A stretch of 64,000 nucleotides of DNA from Sporisorium sorghi (lineage: Eukaryota; Basidiomycota; Ustilaginomycetes; Ustilaginales; Ustilaginaceae), in NCBI GenBank assembly GCA_023212695.1, contig JALCCG010000022.1:62001-126000 (forward strand), written 5' to 3'. Below are positions 28,748 to 40,764 of this stretch, piece after piece (the first letter of the stretch is position 1; each line of letters opens with the position of its first letter). The translations under genes were made by a program, and so were the position numbers. Under the pieces are notes generated by a model, which was not told the origin of the DNA, did no database searches, and saw only the letters and a program-made list of their open reading frames with translations.

Positions 28748-29965
28748 ATGTCGTACGCTTTTCAAAGTCCCAGAGCCCAAGTCTCTTCGACCTTGCCTCA
28801 TACCCACGATCCTTACTCTCACGATCCTTACTCTGCCGACTCACAGCAGCACTACGCTCCTTACTCTGGCACGCATCAGGATCAGGACCACTACCGCGAC
28901 GACCTCGGAGACAGCCACGATAGCAATCCATCGCGTGGACTGCACAGAGACGCCGAGGACGACTACATCGACCGCTACGACGACCCAACCCGTGCAGGCG
29001 CAGGTGGAACTGACGCCAACATGGCTTCGGAAAAGGCTGGCTACGGCAGCCCGTACGCAGCCAAGCGTGCGAGCGGCAACTCGATCTGGACCAAGGAGGA
29101 CAAGCAGGCGTTCTCATCACGCAGCTGCCCTGCCAAGCTGTGCAGGATCGTGTTTGGCGTGCTGATCCTCGCCATCATCTTCATCGTCTCGATCATCCTG
29201 CTCATCATCATGTTCCTTCGCCCACCCAACGTGGCCATTTCGGGCCTTGGCGTTCCCAATCAGAGCGCCGTAACCTACCAGAACGGCGCGTTTGCGTTCA
29301 ACGTCAGCGTCGACATTTCGGTCAGCAACCCCAACTCGATCTCGGCCAACATCAAGAAGCTCACCGCCAACGCGTACGATTCAGCAGACACGTCGGTGGT
29401 GCTGGGCCACGGCACGGTGACCAACCAAAAGATCCAGCCGAACGCCAACACGACGGTGGTGTTCCCGTTCCAGATCAAGTACGACCAGAGCCAGGACTCG
29501 GATCTGAGCATCATCCGCAACATTGCGTCCGACTGCGGGATCAACCTGTTTGGCGGATCGAGCGGGTCGGGCGACCTGAGCTTCCTGTTCAAGATCGACG
29601 TGGACATTGAGGCGCTGAGCATCTCGGTGCCGGTCAACATCAACCGCAACATCTCGTTCCCATGCCCGTTGAGCGGGTCGAGCCTGCAGGGTATCTTGAG
29701 CGGCATCAGCAGCACGTTTGGTGGCAGTGGATCGAGTCGTCGAGCGCTTGCAGAGGACAGCGACGACGACAGCGTGGCAGCTTCGTTGGTGCGCAGACAG
29801 CTGGCCAAGACGGACGTCATTGATATGGCGACGTGGCAGCGCGAGCTGAGCCCCGTGGATCTGGTGGCTGCGGCGGCGGACGGGCTGGTAAGGCGGTATT
29901 CGCAGCGATCGTCCGCGGTGGACGGTGGCAAGCGGACGGTGGCTGACGAGCACGATGCTCTGTGA
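28748..29965 (+). CDS. Membrane-anchored LEA_2 (NHL-type) domain protein
   Basis: 405-aa type II membrane protein. The ATG at 28748 has a good context (CCACCATGT) and starts the conserved part; an in-frame upstream extension is low complexity. Residues 1-130 are hydrophilic, rich in His, Asp, Tyr and Ser, with a short repeat (HDPYSHDPYSADS) and a basic segment before the membrane. A single transmembrane helix (about 133-158, VFGVLILAIIFIVSIILLII) is followed by FLRPPNVAISGLGVP. A beta-rich LEA_2 domain then has FNVSVDISVSNPNSISANIKK, LGHGTVTNQKI and FPFQIKYD. The C-terminal tail is Ser/Arg-rich. In fungi such proteins sit in vacuolar, endosomal or plasma membranes, possibly with lipid-transfer activity; the location here is not determinable. 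Confidence 0.82.
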   Translation: MSYAFQSPRAQVSSTLPHTHDPYSHDPYSADSQQHYAPYSGTHQDQDHYRDDLGDSHDSNPSRGLHRDAEDDYIDRYDDPTRAGAGGTDANMASEKAGYGSPYAAKRASGNSIWTKEDKQAFSSRSCPAKLCRIVFGVLILAIIFIVSIILLIIMFLRPPNVAISGLGVPNQSAVTYQNGAFAFNVSVDISVSNPNSISANIKKLTANAYDSADTSVVLGHGTVTNQKIQPNANTTVVFPFQIKYDQSQDSDLSIIRNIASDCGINLFGGSSGSGDLSFLFKIDVDIEALSISVPVNINRNISFPCPLSGSSLQGILSGISSTFGGSGSSRRALAEDSDDDSVAASLVRRQLAKTDVIDMATWQRELSPVDLVAAAADGLVRRYSQRSSAVDGGKRTVADEHDAL

Positions 29966-30964
29966 GCCAGAACACACTCGTTTCTTGTAGCTCTTCTCTC
30001 CCCTTGTATTGTTGTTCGCTCCTTCGCTCGCAATGCTATGCATGGACATTTGGGTCTCGTTGATGTTTATAGATCAGGGAGTGATGAGAAGAGGGTTGTG
30101 AGTATCATATGAAATGAGCCCATCGGGGTGTGCAAAATGAGCTCATCGGGCATCTGGCGAGAACGCTGTGATCAGCATAGCCCTTCCGAACGGTAGATCG
30201 TCAGCCAGTCGCCTTCAAGCGTGATCAGAGCAAGAGCAATGCGAAGTGCATGTGCAGAGAAACGAGCGACGCGGAGACCCTTGCATAGAGCACAGCAGCT
30301 GAGCAAGGGGAAACTGAACAGATGGGCGTGGCTGCAACGCAGTTTCAGACAGGCTTCAGCCCGAGACTGGCTGGCTGACGGGGGGGGGGGCTGATTCTCG
30401 CTCGCTGCAGAAGAAAAAGCGAGGAGACCAGAGACACACACACGCAAGGCGCATGCATCTCTGCGTGTCTGCCAGCCAAAAAAAAAAAAAAAAATTTTAA
30501 ATTGATTTTCAGATTTTCGGCAGCTTTCAAAGCAACGCAGTCGACAAAAAAAAAAGCTTCCGACTTTTGAAAGACACGCGACCCTGAGATTCCAGCTCAG
30601 CACAGCAGCCAAGCAAGAGCAGAGAGCAGAGCACACAGGCCATCTCGCTCGGACTGCAAGTTGTCGAAAGTGTCACGCCACTCTTCATTATTCCCCCTTC
30701 AACCACCATCTTCAAGTCCATCGAGCTCCGAAGGTGCACCCATCGAGGACATTCTTTTGGAAGACAAACAAATACTATCGATCGAATCACGACATCTCAG
30801 GACGCCCATGGTTCAAAGGTCATAAAAGACTGTAACTTCGATCTCGCACTGTGGCACTGGCCTCACACGACGCCGCCTCAAGCTGGCCTTTGGTGCTTTG
30901 AAAGCTTGCTCTATCTTTCAGCTCTTCCGGATTCATCACCGTAATCACATCCGTACTCCCAGCA
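29966..30964. other. Intergenic region upstream of KEX2
   Basis: 1 kb. Holds an 11-G run at 30380-30390, a 17-A run at 30478-30494 followed by TTTTAAATTG, and a further A-run near 30546. No gene supported. Confidence 0.6.
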
Positions 30965-33900
30965 ATGAAGGCCATCAAGCTGTCGAGCTCCCTGTCGCTC
31001 CTTCTCGGTGGCATCTTGGCCGTCTCTGCCACTACTGCTCAGCTTGCGGCAAATGGCGAGGCCTCGCTCGCTGTCAGAAGCTGCTTGACGGAAGCACCAG
31101 CAAATCACCATGTCCCACAACACCACAAGCGCTCAACACACCATCCATGGTCGCATCAAAAACGCACCGTTCCACTCCCTGCCAAGCGATCCTACGATAC
31201 ACATCACTACTATGTCGTCGAGGTGCATGCCCGTGCTGGCCAAGACGTCGACCCGCGCGATGTCGCAGACTCGCTCGGCGCCGAATTTGTCGAGAGGGCG
31301 GGTGAACTGCAAAATCACTGGCTCGTTCGATCAGAAAAGCCCATGCCAGAGCTAACAGAGGCATTGGAGAAGCGCAGCGATGCAGACGCCTCTTCTTCTG
31401 CATCTACCTCCTCCTCCTCTGCCTCTCTAGCACGACCAGACGTCCCCGAACATCAAGACCCCATCCTCCAACGATGGTCCCACATCCGCCGTTCGGCTCG
31501 CCGGCCTGGATTCACCACCACCCACAACCTCTCCAAGCGTCAGCACGCCGCTGCACTCTCGATAAAGGCCGTCGAGCGTCAACAAGTCAGGCGGCGTCAC
31601 AAGCGCAACGTCATCTACGATCCAGCCAACATGCCCCACATCTATCCTGAGCCTCGCGATCCACTTCCGGCGCCCGACGCATGGCCATTTCATGTGAGGT
31701 CCGCTGATCCCGCACCTCGACCTCCCACCATCCCTGCCGTCAAAACAGCCGAAATGATGTCCCAGTTCAACATCAGAGATCCCATCTTCACAGATCAATG
31801 GCATCTCGCCAACGATCGCAAAGTCGGCAACGACCTCAACGTCACCGCCGTGTGGGATCAGGGCATCCTGGGCAACGACATCAAAGTCTGCCTCATCGAC
31901 GACGGTCTCGACATGCACAGCCCCGATCTCAAGGACAACTTTTACGCTCCGGGCAGCTACGACTTCAACTCGCACACTGAGCTTCCTGAACCTCGTGAGA
32001 GCGACGACCAGCACGGCACACGATGTGCCGGCGAGATTGCTGCAGTCAAGAACGATGTTTGCGGTGTTGGCGTTGCCTACGAAGCCAAGGTCTCTGGTGT
32101 CCGTATCCTTTCGGGCCCCATCTCGGACGTCGACGAGGCTGCCTCGCTCAACTACGCCTATCAGGAGAACGACATCTACAGCTGCAGTTGGGGTCCGCCT
32201 GACGACGGACGCAGCATGGACGCGCCCAAGGGCCTCATCGCCAAGGCCATGCTCAACGGTGTACAGAACGGACGCGACGGCAAAGGCAGCATCTTCGTAT
32301 TTGCCGGCGGCAACGGAGGCGCGTCGGACGACCAGTGCAACTTTGACGGCTACACCAACTCGATCTACTCGATGACCATTGCTGCCGTCGATCGCGAGGG
32401 TCAACATCCTTGGTACTCGGAGATGTGCTCGGCCATCATCGCCACCAGCTGGAGTTCCGGGAGTGGAGACCACATTCACACCACCGATGTCGCCTGGAAC
32501 GGCGTCAACCGATGCACAGGCTCGCACGGCGGTACCAGTGCCGCCGCTCCTCTCGCCGCTGGTGTGATCGCGCTGGGTCTGAGCGTGCGCCCCGAGCTGA
32601 CGTGGCGTGATGTGCAGCACATTGCCGTACGCAGTGCCGTCAAGTTCAACCCGGAAGACCCCGACTGGCAGCAGACGCAAGCAGGTCGACACTTCAACCA
32701 CAAATATGGATATGGCCTCATCGATGCCTATCAGTTTGTCGAGGAAGCCAAGCGTCACCAGCTGGTCAACCCGCAGGCGTGGTACGAGTCGCCCAATATC
32801 ACTGTACCTGCCACCGAGACGCTCATCACCGAGTCCGGCACCGAGTCGACATACACCATCACCGAGGAGCACCTCCAGGGAGCCAACTTGGCCTCGGTCG
32901 AGCACGTTACAGTTCGCGTGTGGATCACCCACCAGCGCCGCGGCGACGTCAACGTCGAGCTCATCTCGCCGCACGGCACCAAGTCGGCCTTGGCACGGTC
33001 GCGACGCTACGATGACGCCACCACGGGCTTCCCCGGCTGGTCCTTTATGACGCTTAAACACTGGGACGAGTCACCCATTGGCGAGTGGAAGCTGCGCGTC
33101 TTTGACCCGGCGCATCCCAACAAGGTGGGCAACATCTATGCATGGAGCATGTCTTTGTGGGGCGCATCCATCGATCCATCCAAGGCCGTCGCGTGGAACT
33201 TCCCTGAAGATTCGGTCGAGTTCCACGAGAAGCTGCCCGCCGCTCCGGAGACCACGACCATCAAGATGCCGCCCAGCTACACTTCGTCGGCGCAGCTCAA
33301 GAAGCCCACAGACCACCTGCCGTCGGATCACGGTATTGCCGAGGGAGAGTCGCACGTCGATTTCACCAACCACAACGGCAGCGTGCCGATCAGTGTGCAG
33401 CCCGAGGCCGATACGGGCTACATTCAAGGGCTCAAGAAGAACAGCACCTGGGTGGTGGTGGCTGGTGGACTGGTGGTCATCTTTGCCGGATCGCTTGCGG
33501 CGTTCTTTGTGATGCGCAAGAGGAAGCTGGGTCGAGGTCTGGGTAGTGGGAGTGGAGGCGGATACGAGTCCCTCGCCAACGATGAGGAGGTGGCTATGGG
33601 CGAGCTGGATGACGACGGGCGTCGATCTTCGCGTCGTGGCGGCAACGGCGAAAAGTCGCGCAGGACCAAGGAGCTCTACGATGCATTTGCCGAGGGCTCT
33701 GATGACGATGAAGACAAAGACGAGCGTGGCGGGGCATCGCAATCCCGCGAAGGTCGAGGTCTGCTTGGCCGTGGACGTGGGGCAGGCGCTGACGAACCGT
33801 ACCGCGACGACCTCGAAGACGACGAAACGGACGGCGACCGCAGATTCGCCCTGCACGACGACGAGGCGGAAGAAGACGACGAGGAAGCGGATACCACGGC

Positions 33901-34078
33901 TGGCAAAGGCGCCGCAAGCGAAAGGGCTACAATCACAACGGGAGCCATTGTCGACTTGGGCGACGATGAAGACGGCGAGGAGGCGGATCGTCGATCGGGA
34001 GGCTCAGGGACTGGCTCAGCGGGCGATGGCAGCTGGCAAGACGCTGCGGAAGGGCGCGATCTGCTGGCTGGCAAGTGA
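30965..34078 (+). CDS. KEX2: Kexin, Golgi proprotein convertase
   Basis: Subtilisin-family serine endoprotease cutting after Lys-Arg in the late Golgi; it matures pheromones and secreted proproteins, potentially including secreted virulence factors. 1037 aa versus about 814 in yeast. Signal peptide residues 1 to about 22. The propeptide contains six Lys-Arg sites and ends at RRRHKR (214) before NVIYDP. Catalytic residues: Asp312 (LIDDGLD), His350 (DQHGTRCAG), oxyanion Asn450 (AGGNGGASDD) and Ser525 (HGGTSAAAP). A P-domain follows (LASVEHVTVRVWITHQRRGDV, PIGEWKLRVFDPA). One transmembrane helix (about 829-850) precedes an acidic cytosolic tail with GGGYESLANDEE, a possible TGN-retrieval tyrosine. 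The extra length comes from a Ser-rich propeptide insert and the acidic tail. Single exon. Confidence 0.96.
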   Translation: MKAIKLSSSLSLLLGGILAVSATTAQLAANGEASLAVRSCLTEAPANHHVPQHHKRSTHHPWSHQKRTVPLPAKRSYDTHHYYVVEVHARAGQDVDPRDVADSLGAEFVERAGELQNHWLVRSEKPMPELTEALEKRSDADASSSASTSSSSASLARPDVPEHQDPILQRWSHIRRSARRPGFTTTHNLSKRQHAAALSIKAVERQQVRRRHKRNVIYDPANMPHIYPEPRDPLPAPDAWPFHVRSADPAPRPPTIPAVKTAEMMSQFNIRDPIFTDQWHLANDRKVGNDLNVTAVWDQGILGNDIKVCLIDDGLDMHSPDLKDNFYAPGSYDFNSHTELPEPRESDDQHGTRCAGEIAAVKNDVCGVGVAYEAKVSGVRILSGPISDVDEAASLNYAYQENDIYSCSWGPPDDGRSMDAPKGLIAKAMLNGVQNGRDGKGSIFVFAGGNGGASDDQCNFDGYTNSIYSMTIAAVDREGQHPWYSEMCSAIIATSWSSGSGDHIHTTDVAWNGVNRCTGSHGGTSAAAPLAAGVIALGLSVRPELTWRDVQHIAVRSAVKFNPEDPDWQQTQAGRHFNHKYGYGLIDAYQFVEEAKRHQLVNPQAWYESPNITVPATETLITESGTESTYTITEEHLQGANLASVEHVTVRVWITHQRRGDVNVELISPHGTKSALARSRRYDDATTGFPGWSFMTLKHWDESPIGEWKLRVFDPAHPNKVGNIYAWSMSLWGASIDPSKAVAWNFPEDSVEFHEKLPAAPETTTIKMPPSYTSSAQLKKPTDHLPSDHGIAEGESHVDFTNHNGSVPISVQPEADTGYIQGLKKNSTWVVVAGGLVVIFAGSLAAFFVMRKRKLGRGLGSGSGGGYESLANDEEVAMGELDDDGRRSSRRGGNGEKSRRTKELYDAFAEGSDDDEDKDERGGASQSREGRGLLGRGRGAGADEPYRDDLEDDETDGDRRFALHDDEAEEDDEEADTTAGKGAASERATITTGAIVDLGDDEDGEEADRRSGGSGTGSAGDGSWQDAAEGRDLLAGK

Positions 34079-35696
34079 TTCTACCGGACTTCAGCATATC
34101 TTTCATTCACTTATCCTTCTGCAAGCAACACACATTCTCTTCGCGATCAGGATCGGGTCGTTGTGTCTTCAAATCGATCGGTATCGGGTCCCATTGAGGT
34201 TGCAGTGGCCGTGATCTTGCTGCCCGTAAATGAGTTGCTGGTTCTGGATGGGAGAAGATTTCTAAAAATAGCGGAGCGCATTGACAGCTGCAAAAATTTC
34301 GCCGGAACAAAATGAAAATGGTGCAAGATGACGTACGTGCTCTCCGTCCCGAAGCGGCGGAAATTGGCGCGCAGGAAAAAATGGCATGAAAAAGGCGAGG
34401 ACGGCATTTGGACGCTGCTGTCGTCGTACAAGAAGAAGAATGAGATGCAGCATGCACGGGTGAGCCTGCCGACGGAGCCCGGCTCCGGTCTTCGTTTCTA
34501 GCTCGAATCAATAGCGAGATGCAAGGAGCATGAGGCAAGGGCGAGGGAATCTTCAGCATGCGACTTCATTTGGAAATCTTGATCGGCTCGTGCGAGACTG
34601 TCATTCGCTTTCAATGAGCAAAAGAAGTCTCTGCCTTGAATGAATTCTAGTAGAAAGCCTTCGAGGAAGTGTGTGGCTTGCAAGACGTCCACACTAAAAG
34701 GCGGGGTGAATGTCTCTCAGTCAGTGACTCTGTCACACCCGCGATCTCAGCGCCACTTTTTTTTGCCCCCCCCCACGATCCAAGCATTTCCATCACGACT
34801 CCCATCGACTGTGCTGTGATAGTGCGTTCAAACGTTCACCGAGGTGACCGACATGTGAAGCACTCGTATTCAAGATCCGCTCGCGACCAATGACGAAAGG
34901 TAGAGGCCGGAACGAGAGCGGAGAGCTTTGCTCAATCTACGCGATGCGCACTCAACGATCCGAACGGAGTCGTTCTTCTGCTTGCGGAGTTTGACTGTCA
35001 AAATCGACCACCTCGCATGCGAACGCCCAAAAAACCAACACTGAGGTAATACGCTGCCTCGCTCCGCTGTTCCAACAGACTCACGCTCGTGAGGCTCGGC
35101 TTGGCAGTCTTGAGCAGTCTCCGGAGTCCACCTTGCCTGTTCGGGGTTTGAACCGGGCGAAGAGGTGTCTCGCGTCACCCAGTGTCCACGCAGCTCGCAC
35201 GCAGCTCGCACGCAGCTCTGAGAAGAAAAAAAAGTCTATTGTCCTCGGAGCTCACAGAGAGAGAGGGTGCAGTATGAACTCTGTCTCTGGCTTTGGTCGG
35301 CTACGCCCTCTTGTGTGATCTCGTCGTGTAGCTCGATTTAGCATCACTCGCACCGACTCTCGCATTTCGCCTAGAGATGTGCTCTATGAAGGAAGCAAAG
35401 TTAAGTGATTGACGCCCAAACGCCATCGTGTGTCGTTGTGTGACAGCTCGAGAGAGAGATTGGGAGCGATTCCTTTTGAGCCTCCCTCAACCAGGTCCTC
35501 CTTTCTCTTTGGCCATCACCATCCAAGGTATCGGCCTTTCTTACCCCTACAGCCATCTCCCTACTTTAGGTCTCCCCATAAAGGCACGGACGATTGCTCA
35601 GTTCGGGTTCTTTGATACTCTCTCAAGCAAGAATACCCCCGGACTGGAAAACACTTTTCTTTAGCGCTGCAAGATCAGCATCAAGATATCACCACA
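34079..35696. other. Long intergenic region between KEX2 and the aquaporin
   Basis: 1.6 kb. Contains homopolymer runs (T8C9 near 34758) and short unsupported open frames. A GTTCAAACC on the minus strand near 35143 resembles a tRNA B-box but no cloverleaf could be built. Otherwise nothing seen. Confidence 0.55.
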
Positions 35697-37151
35697 ATGT
35701 CGACCACCGACAACGACAAGCAGATCTCGCCTACGACAAACCTCACCAACCCACAGCTCCCCGCTGCTGGTACGGGCGTCTACGACACTGCCGCCGAGCA
35801 AGAGGCGCAGAAGCGCAACGCTCAGGAGCGCTCCTCCACGGGCACCGCTGTAGGCGCTGAGAGCTCCAACTCGGCCAAGCAAAATGAAGGTCAGGAGCAT
35901 AAGCACGGCGGTATGGCTGTAGCCCCCACTGGTGCACCTGTCCCCACGGGTGAAGGCAACCCGCGCCAAATGGTGGCTCAGCCTTCCATCTTCTCGCTCG
36001 GTACGGGTGCCGATGGTCCCTACGAGCAGCCCACCATGATCGAACGACGCGAGAGCATCATGATCGAGGAGCAGCTCCCCGCCTTCATGCAGGTCAACGA
36101 AAAGGAGCACAAGCATCGTCACCACTACCGCGCCGCCCTTCGACGTCGACTCCAGATCAAGAACAACCTCATTGCGTTCATCTCCGAGTTTGTCGGCACC
36201 GTGCTGTTCCTCTTCTTCGCATTCGGCATTGCGACCGAGGCGTCCAACGCACGAGCTAGCAGTCAGAACAATGGCCAGGCTACCTCGCTAAGTCAGAACG
36301 CTCCCCCTGACACGTCGGCCTTGCTCTATTCGTCGCTCGGTTTCGGTTTCTCGCTGGCGGTCCATGCCTAGACCTTCTACCGTGTCTCCGGCGGTCTTTT
36401 CAACCCTGCCGTCACCCTGGCTCTGTTCTTGACCGGAACGCTCGGATGGTTCCAGCTGATCCACCTTACGATCGCGCAATTTGCAGGTGGTATCGCGGCT
36501 GCTGCCATGGCCGATGCTATTCTTCCGGGTAAACTCAATGCCCGAACTACGCTTGCCAACGGCACCAACATTGCACAGGGCTTCTGGCTGGAGTTCTTCC
36601 TGACCGCACAGTTGATCCTGGCTATCTTCCTGCTTGCGGCCGAGAAGCACCGAGGCACCTTCCTTGCTCTGGTCGGAATCGGTCTCGCGCTCTTCCTCGC
36701 TGAATTGCTCGGCACCAACTACACCGGCGGCTCGCTCAATCCCGCTCGTACGATCGGACCCGACATTGTCTTGGGCCTGTACGAGGGCTACACGTGGCTG
36801 TACTTGGCTGCGCCCTATTCCGCTGCCATCGTGACGTCCGGCTTCTACTGGTTCCTCAAGTACTTTCAGTACGAATCGGCCAACATTGGGCAGGACTCGG
36901 ACGATGCTAAGCAGGTTTTCAAGGACGCGCACGGAAACGTCATCGGCGTACTCGAGACCATGGATGCTGCCGAGTTTTCCTTTGTCAAGCAGGTCGCCAT
37001 GCCCGCCGAGAACGAGGGCACAGTGGTGTCCAGCTCGAGCGAGCAGCACGGCCTGACTGCGGCGGGCATGGTCAAGAAGTCGAGGCAAGACAGGGAGAAG
37101 GCTGCCGCCATCGATCTGGGGCCTAACTCGATTGGTAACGATGTTGCGTGA
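35697..37151 (+). pseudogene. Aquaporin/aquaglyceroporin gene interrupted by an in-frame TAG
   Basis: Major-intrinsic-protein channel. The full frame spans 485 codons but contains TAG at 36369-36371 (codon 225). Before it: a 145-residue hydrophilic N-terminus, then the first helix (LIAFISEFVGTVLFLFFAFG) and LYSSLGFGFSLAVHA. After it, in the same frame: TFYRVSGGLFNPAVTLALF (first NPA box), an ATG at 36429, further helices, the second box GGSLNPARTIGPD, and a hydrophilic C-terminus. The codon before TFYR is where related channels usually have an aromatic residue, so a TGG to TAG change is the simplest explanation (inference). Translation as read stops before the first NPA box, so no channel would form. 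It may be a strain-level null, a sequencing error or a recent pseudogene. Confidence 0.85.
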
Positions 37152-37776
37152 GTCGACCGAGTGGATACGCTCTCGTCAGCTTGGAAGGAGCCGTAGCCTG
37201 GCATGGTCGAATGGTCATTTCATTTGACCCCGCATTTTCGACAGCACGCACGCCCACTGCCGCATGCAAGCATGCATGCACATCCGCGTGCACTTCATCT
37301 CGATCCTCCCACTGCCCTGACTCCGTTCCAGTTTGACGCGCATACCAGAGATCGCTCTCGTATCTCATCTCTACATCACACACAAAACCATGTTCCTCAA
37401 GCATGCTGCTACGTATAATTGCTTCATCCTTTCCTTGCTTTTGAATGTTTAACAAAGTGTTTTGTTTTCAGATCGAGTTGCTTGATGGTTTGTGAGAAAT
37501 TGATCGTGTGTAGAGGAGACGTAGACCAGGACGGCTACATGGCCAAAGCTGACTAACTGTCAGAGAGTGCAAGACATGACTGAAGGCGGTGTCTCGCGGC
37601 AAGCGTGCATTCAACTCTGTGCTGCGAGCAGCAGCCCGCATGCTGGCTCAAACCTGCGCATCACCGGCACAAAGTCGCCGATCACTGCTGCAGCTCACGC
37701 ACGGTTTACACAAGCGCCTGCCGTTGCTGTGGCACACACGTCGTGCATTGCTTCGCCTTCCATGCTCAGAGCGCTC
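37152..37776. other. Intergenic region between aquaporin and CFT2 3' ends
   Basis: 625 bp between convergent genes. No gene supported. It probably contains both 3' untranslated regions. Confidence 0.6.
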
Positions 37777-40733
37777 CTACACCTGCTCTGACAGCTTCGC
37801 CTCCGCCTCTCCCTCCTCGTCCTTCGGCGCCACCTCCCCCGCGCCCGCCGCAGCAACCACGCGCGCATGCATCCCATACACCGCGCGTCTAACACTCGCA
37901 AAGTTCCTCGTCACATTGCCCTGGATCACGATCCTGCCCTTGCCCTGCTTCTGCACCGTCACCGCGTCCGCGCCCATGCTCCCTGCCGTTTGGGACGCGG
38001 GGGGAGCGCAGACGAGCATGCCCTCGCCCGCAAAGTCCGCCGGCAGCCTGTACGGGCTCGTGGAGAGAAGGGATTTGAGCGCGTTGAGCTTGAGGTCGCC
38101 GATGAAGAGCGTCGCTTGCACTGCGGTGGAGGGGGCGGTGGAGGGAGGGAGGAGGCGAGACGCTTGCACGGTGGGTGCAGGGCTGGGCTTGACGATGCCC
38201 GCGCTGGACAGCTCTGTGAGTGTACGCTGCTGCGCCGTGCCCTCTCCGTCGTCGTCGTCCTCATCACCGTCCCCACCACCCGCCGCAGCAGCAGCAGCGT
38301 CCGCCACCGCCTCCAACACCGGCACGCCCTCCCCATCCCCTTCCTCCACCCCAACCCTCCTCCTCACCACCGCCCTAACATGCGCCACCTCAAACTCCTC
38401 AAACCGACTCAGCTCCAACCCCGCCAACAACCCCTCGCCCAACTGCACCGTGTACGCATTCGTCACCTGCCCAATCTGCACCCTCTCCATCCACTCCGCC
38501 GCATACACATCGCGCGTCAGCGTCTTGATCGCCCCCAGCACACCCAGCATGTCCGCCCTAGTGCGAGCGTCGCCGTTGACCATGACCAGCCGGCGCGGGT
38601 GCAGCTGCGGGATGAGCGTCTTGAGCGCGCGCCCGTCGTTGAGCCCGCTCATCTCGATGTACGCCACGCGGCAGGCGAGCTGGATGTGCACGTGCTCGGT
38701 GACGTACTTGGACGGGACGGCTGCTGCTGCGCGCGCTTCTTCGGCAGCGAGCTGCTTGCGCTTGGCTTCGGCACTGAGCGCTGCGGTTTCGGATAAGGGG
38801 TCGGCAGCGGCGGACTCGGCGGCTTCGAGCGCTCGGCGGCGTGACAGCCAGCGCGCTACGTCGGTTACTTCGCCAAAGCCGTCCACGAGCCGCTTGCGCT
38901 CGATCGCGGGGAACAGGCGATACCGCACCCCGAGGCCAAACGGACCCTCTTGACCCGCTTTGGACCCGAAAAACGACGTAGCCCGACTCGCATTGCCCTT
39001 GAGGTAGATATCGAACGACAGCTGGTTCGTATCTGCTCCTCCATCCCTAGCCTCTGCGCCACCCGCACCGCCGCCGTTGGCAGCTTCCGAAAACGCCACC
39101 CCGAACGGCCGCTTCCTAGCCATCCCCCCAGCTGGCTCCCCCGCACCAGCTGCAACATCGTACACATCCTCACCCTCCCCACCACCCCCTTCCCCATCCG
39201 ACTCCGACTCCGAGTCCGAAGACTCATCCTCGTCCGCCTCCAACCTCCTGCGCGACCTGGCGAGCAACGCGCGCTGCTGCGCGAGCCGATCGCGCTCCGC
39301 CTGTTCCGCTTCGAGGTGCGCACGAAGCTCCTCGCCCTCGAGTGGAACTTTGCTCTTGAGCTCGAAGCGGAGCGATGTGTTCTTGGGCGCCACGGCCGAG
39401 CCGAGCTTGCCGTGGGTCCAGGCGAAGCTCTTGGGCTGGGACGTGTTCCATGCGTTCCAGAGCTCGCGGCAGAGCGAGCCGGGTTCGCCGCGCGAGATGA
39501 GCACCACCACGTCGTTCGGGTTCTGTGCAAAGCGTGCGAGCAAGCGTCGGGACGGGCCGTGCGTCATGGACGGCGGCACGGCGAGCACCACTTTGGCCTG
39601 GTCGGAAGGGATGGCTTCGTCCATGGCTTGCAGCGTGGGGAATACGCGGACGTACTTGAAGTCGAGCGGGGACGACGCTGCTGCAGCTGCAGCTGTGGGC
39701 CGGTGGCCGCCGCGGGTGTTGCGGTTTTGATGTGACGGTGGCTGCCGATCCTTGTCCGCCTCGATGGTCTCGCTGGCCTTGGTGGCCCACTCGCGCGTCA
39801 TCCACTCCATGTAGGTGCGCGAGCGCTCGATCACCTCTTTACCCGTGCGGCTGATGAGGCACAGCGGGAACCGCGCGTGCGGATACGCGTACGCCCAGTG
39901 CTGGTCGAACAGCACCATGAGCTCGAGCAGCCGCGCTGAAGCGTCGATGGGGAACAGCAGCGAGTGGCCCGCCTGGATCGTGGTGTGCACCAAGTCGATC
40001 AACGCTGCATCGCGGTCCTTGCGGCGGGTGTTGACGACCAGGCCACGCTCGATCTCGGTGATGAGCAGGTCCGGGCGTCTCACGGCATCGGAGCCGCCAC
40101 TTGCTGCGCTGCCACCTCCAGGAGCACCCGGTGCAGCTGCGGCGGATGAAGAGAGCAGGATAGTGCCGTCGAGGTGACGTTCTCGATTGTGATTCCAGTC
40201 GAGCGCAATGACGACAGTGCCTGAGGTGGGACTACGGATCTTCCACACTGCGCCACCGAGCGAGTGACCCGCGTTGTAGGCGGTCAGGGTCAAACTGGCA
40301 CACTTGCCCTCGAGATGCGTGGGCTGCATGTAACGCACGGTTTTGATCTGTTCGAACGCCTCCTCCACCTCATCGGCTGCGGCTAGACAGCGGCGTGTTG
40401 ATGCAGAGGTAGGTTCCTTTTCGATATCAACCTCGCTCCTCCAGGTCTGTATGGCTTCGAGCACCGTGAGCTTGCCCATGCTCTGCACGGGCATCGTCGC
40501 GTAGACTTGGCACCGTAAGCCGAGTTTGGCGTGGGCGTACGCGTAGAGGCCCAAATGGTCGAGCGACGAGTGCGAGAGGAGCACCAGGTCGATGGTAGGC
40601 GCTAGTTGTCGGAGCAGTGTATCTAGAGGTGCTGATTTGAGATGGTTGAGATCGAGATCGGTGGCGCGTCGCTGTTGGGCCATAGAAGAGGATTCGGGTT
40701 GCTGTGATGAGGACTCGGCATTTTTGGCAGCGT

Positions 40734-40764
<31 letters not shown>

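Noticed and set aside
31427..33061. 544-codon minus-strand frame opposite KEX2
   Set aside because: Same codon-bias shadow; the plus-strand frame has the full kexin catalytic set.
35136..35150. tRNA B-box-like GTTCAAACC on the minus strand
   Set aside because: No pairing T-arm, anticodon arm or acceptor stem could be built around it.
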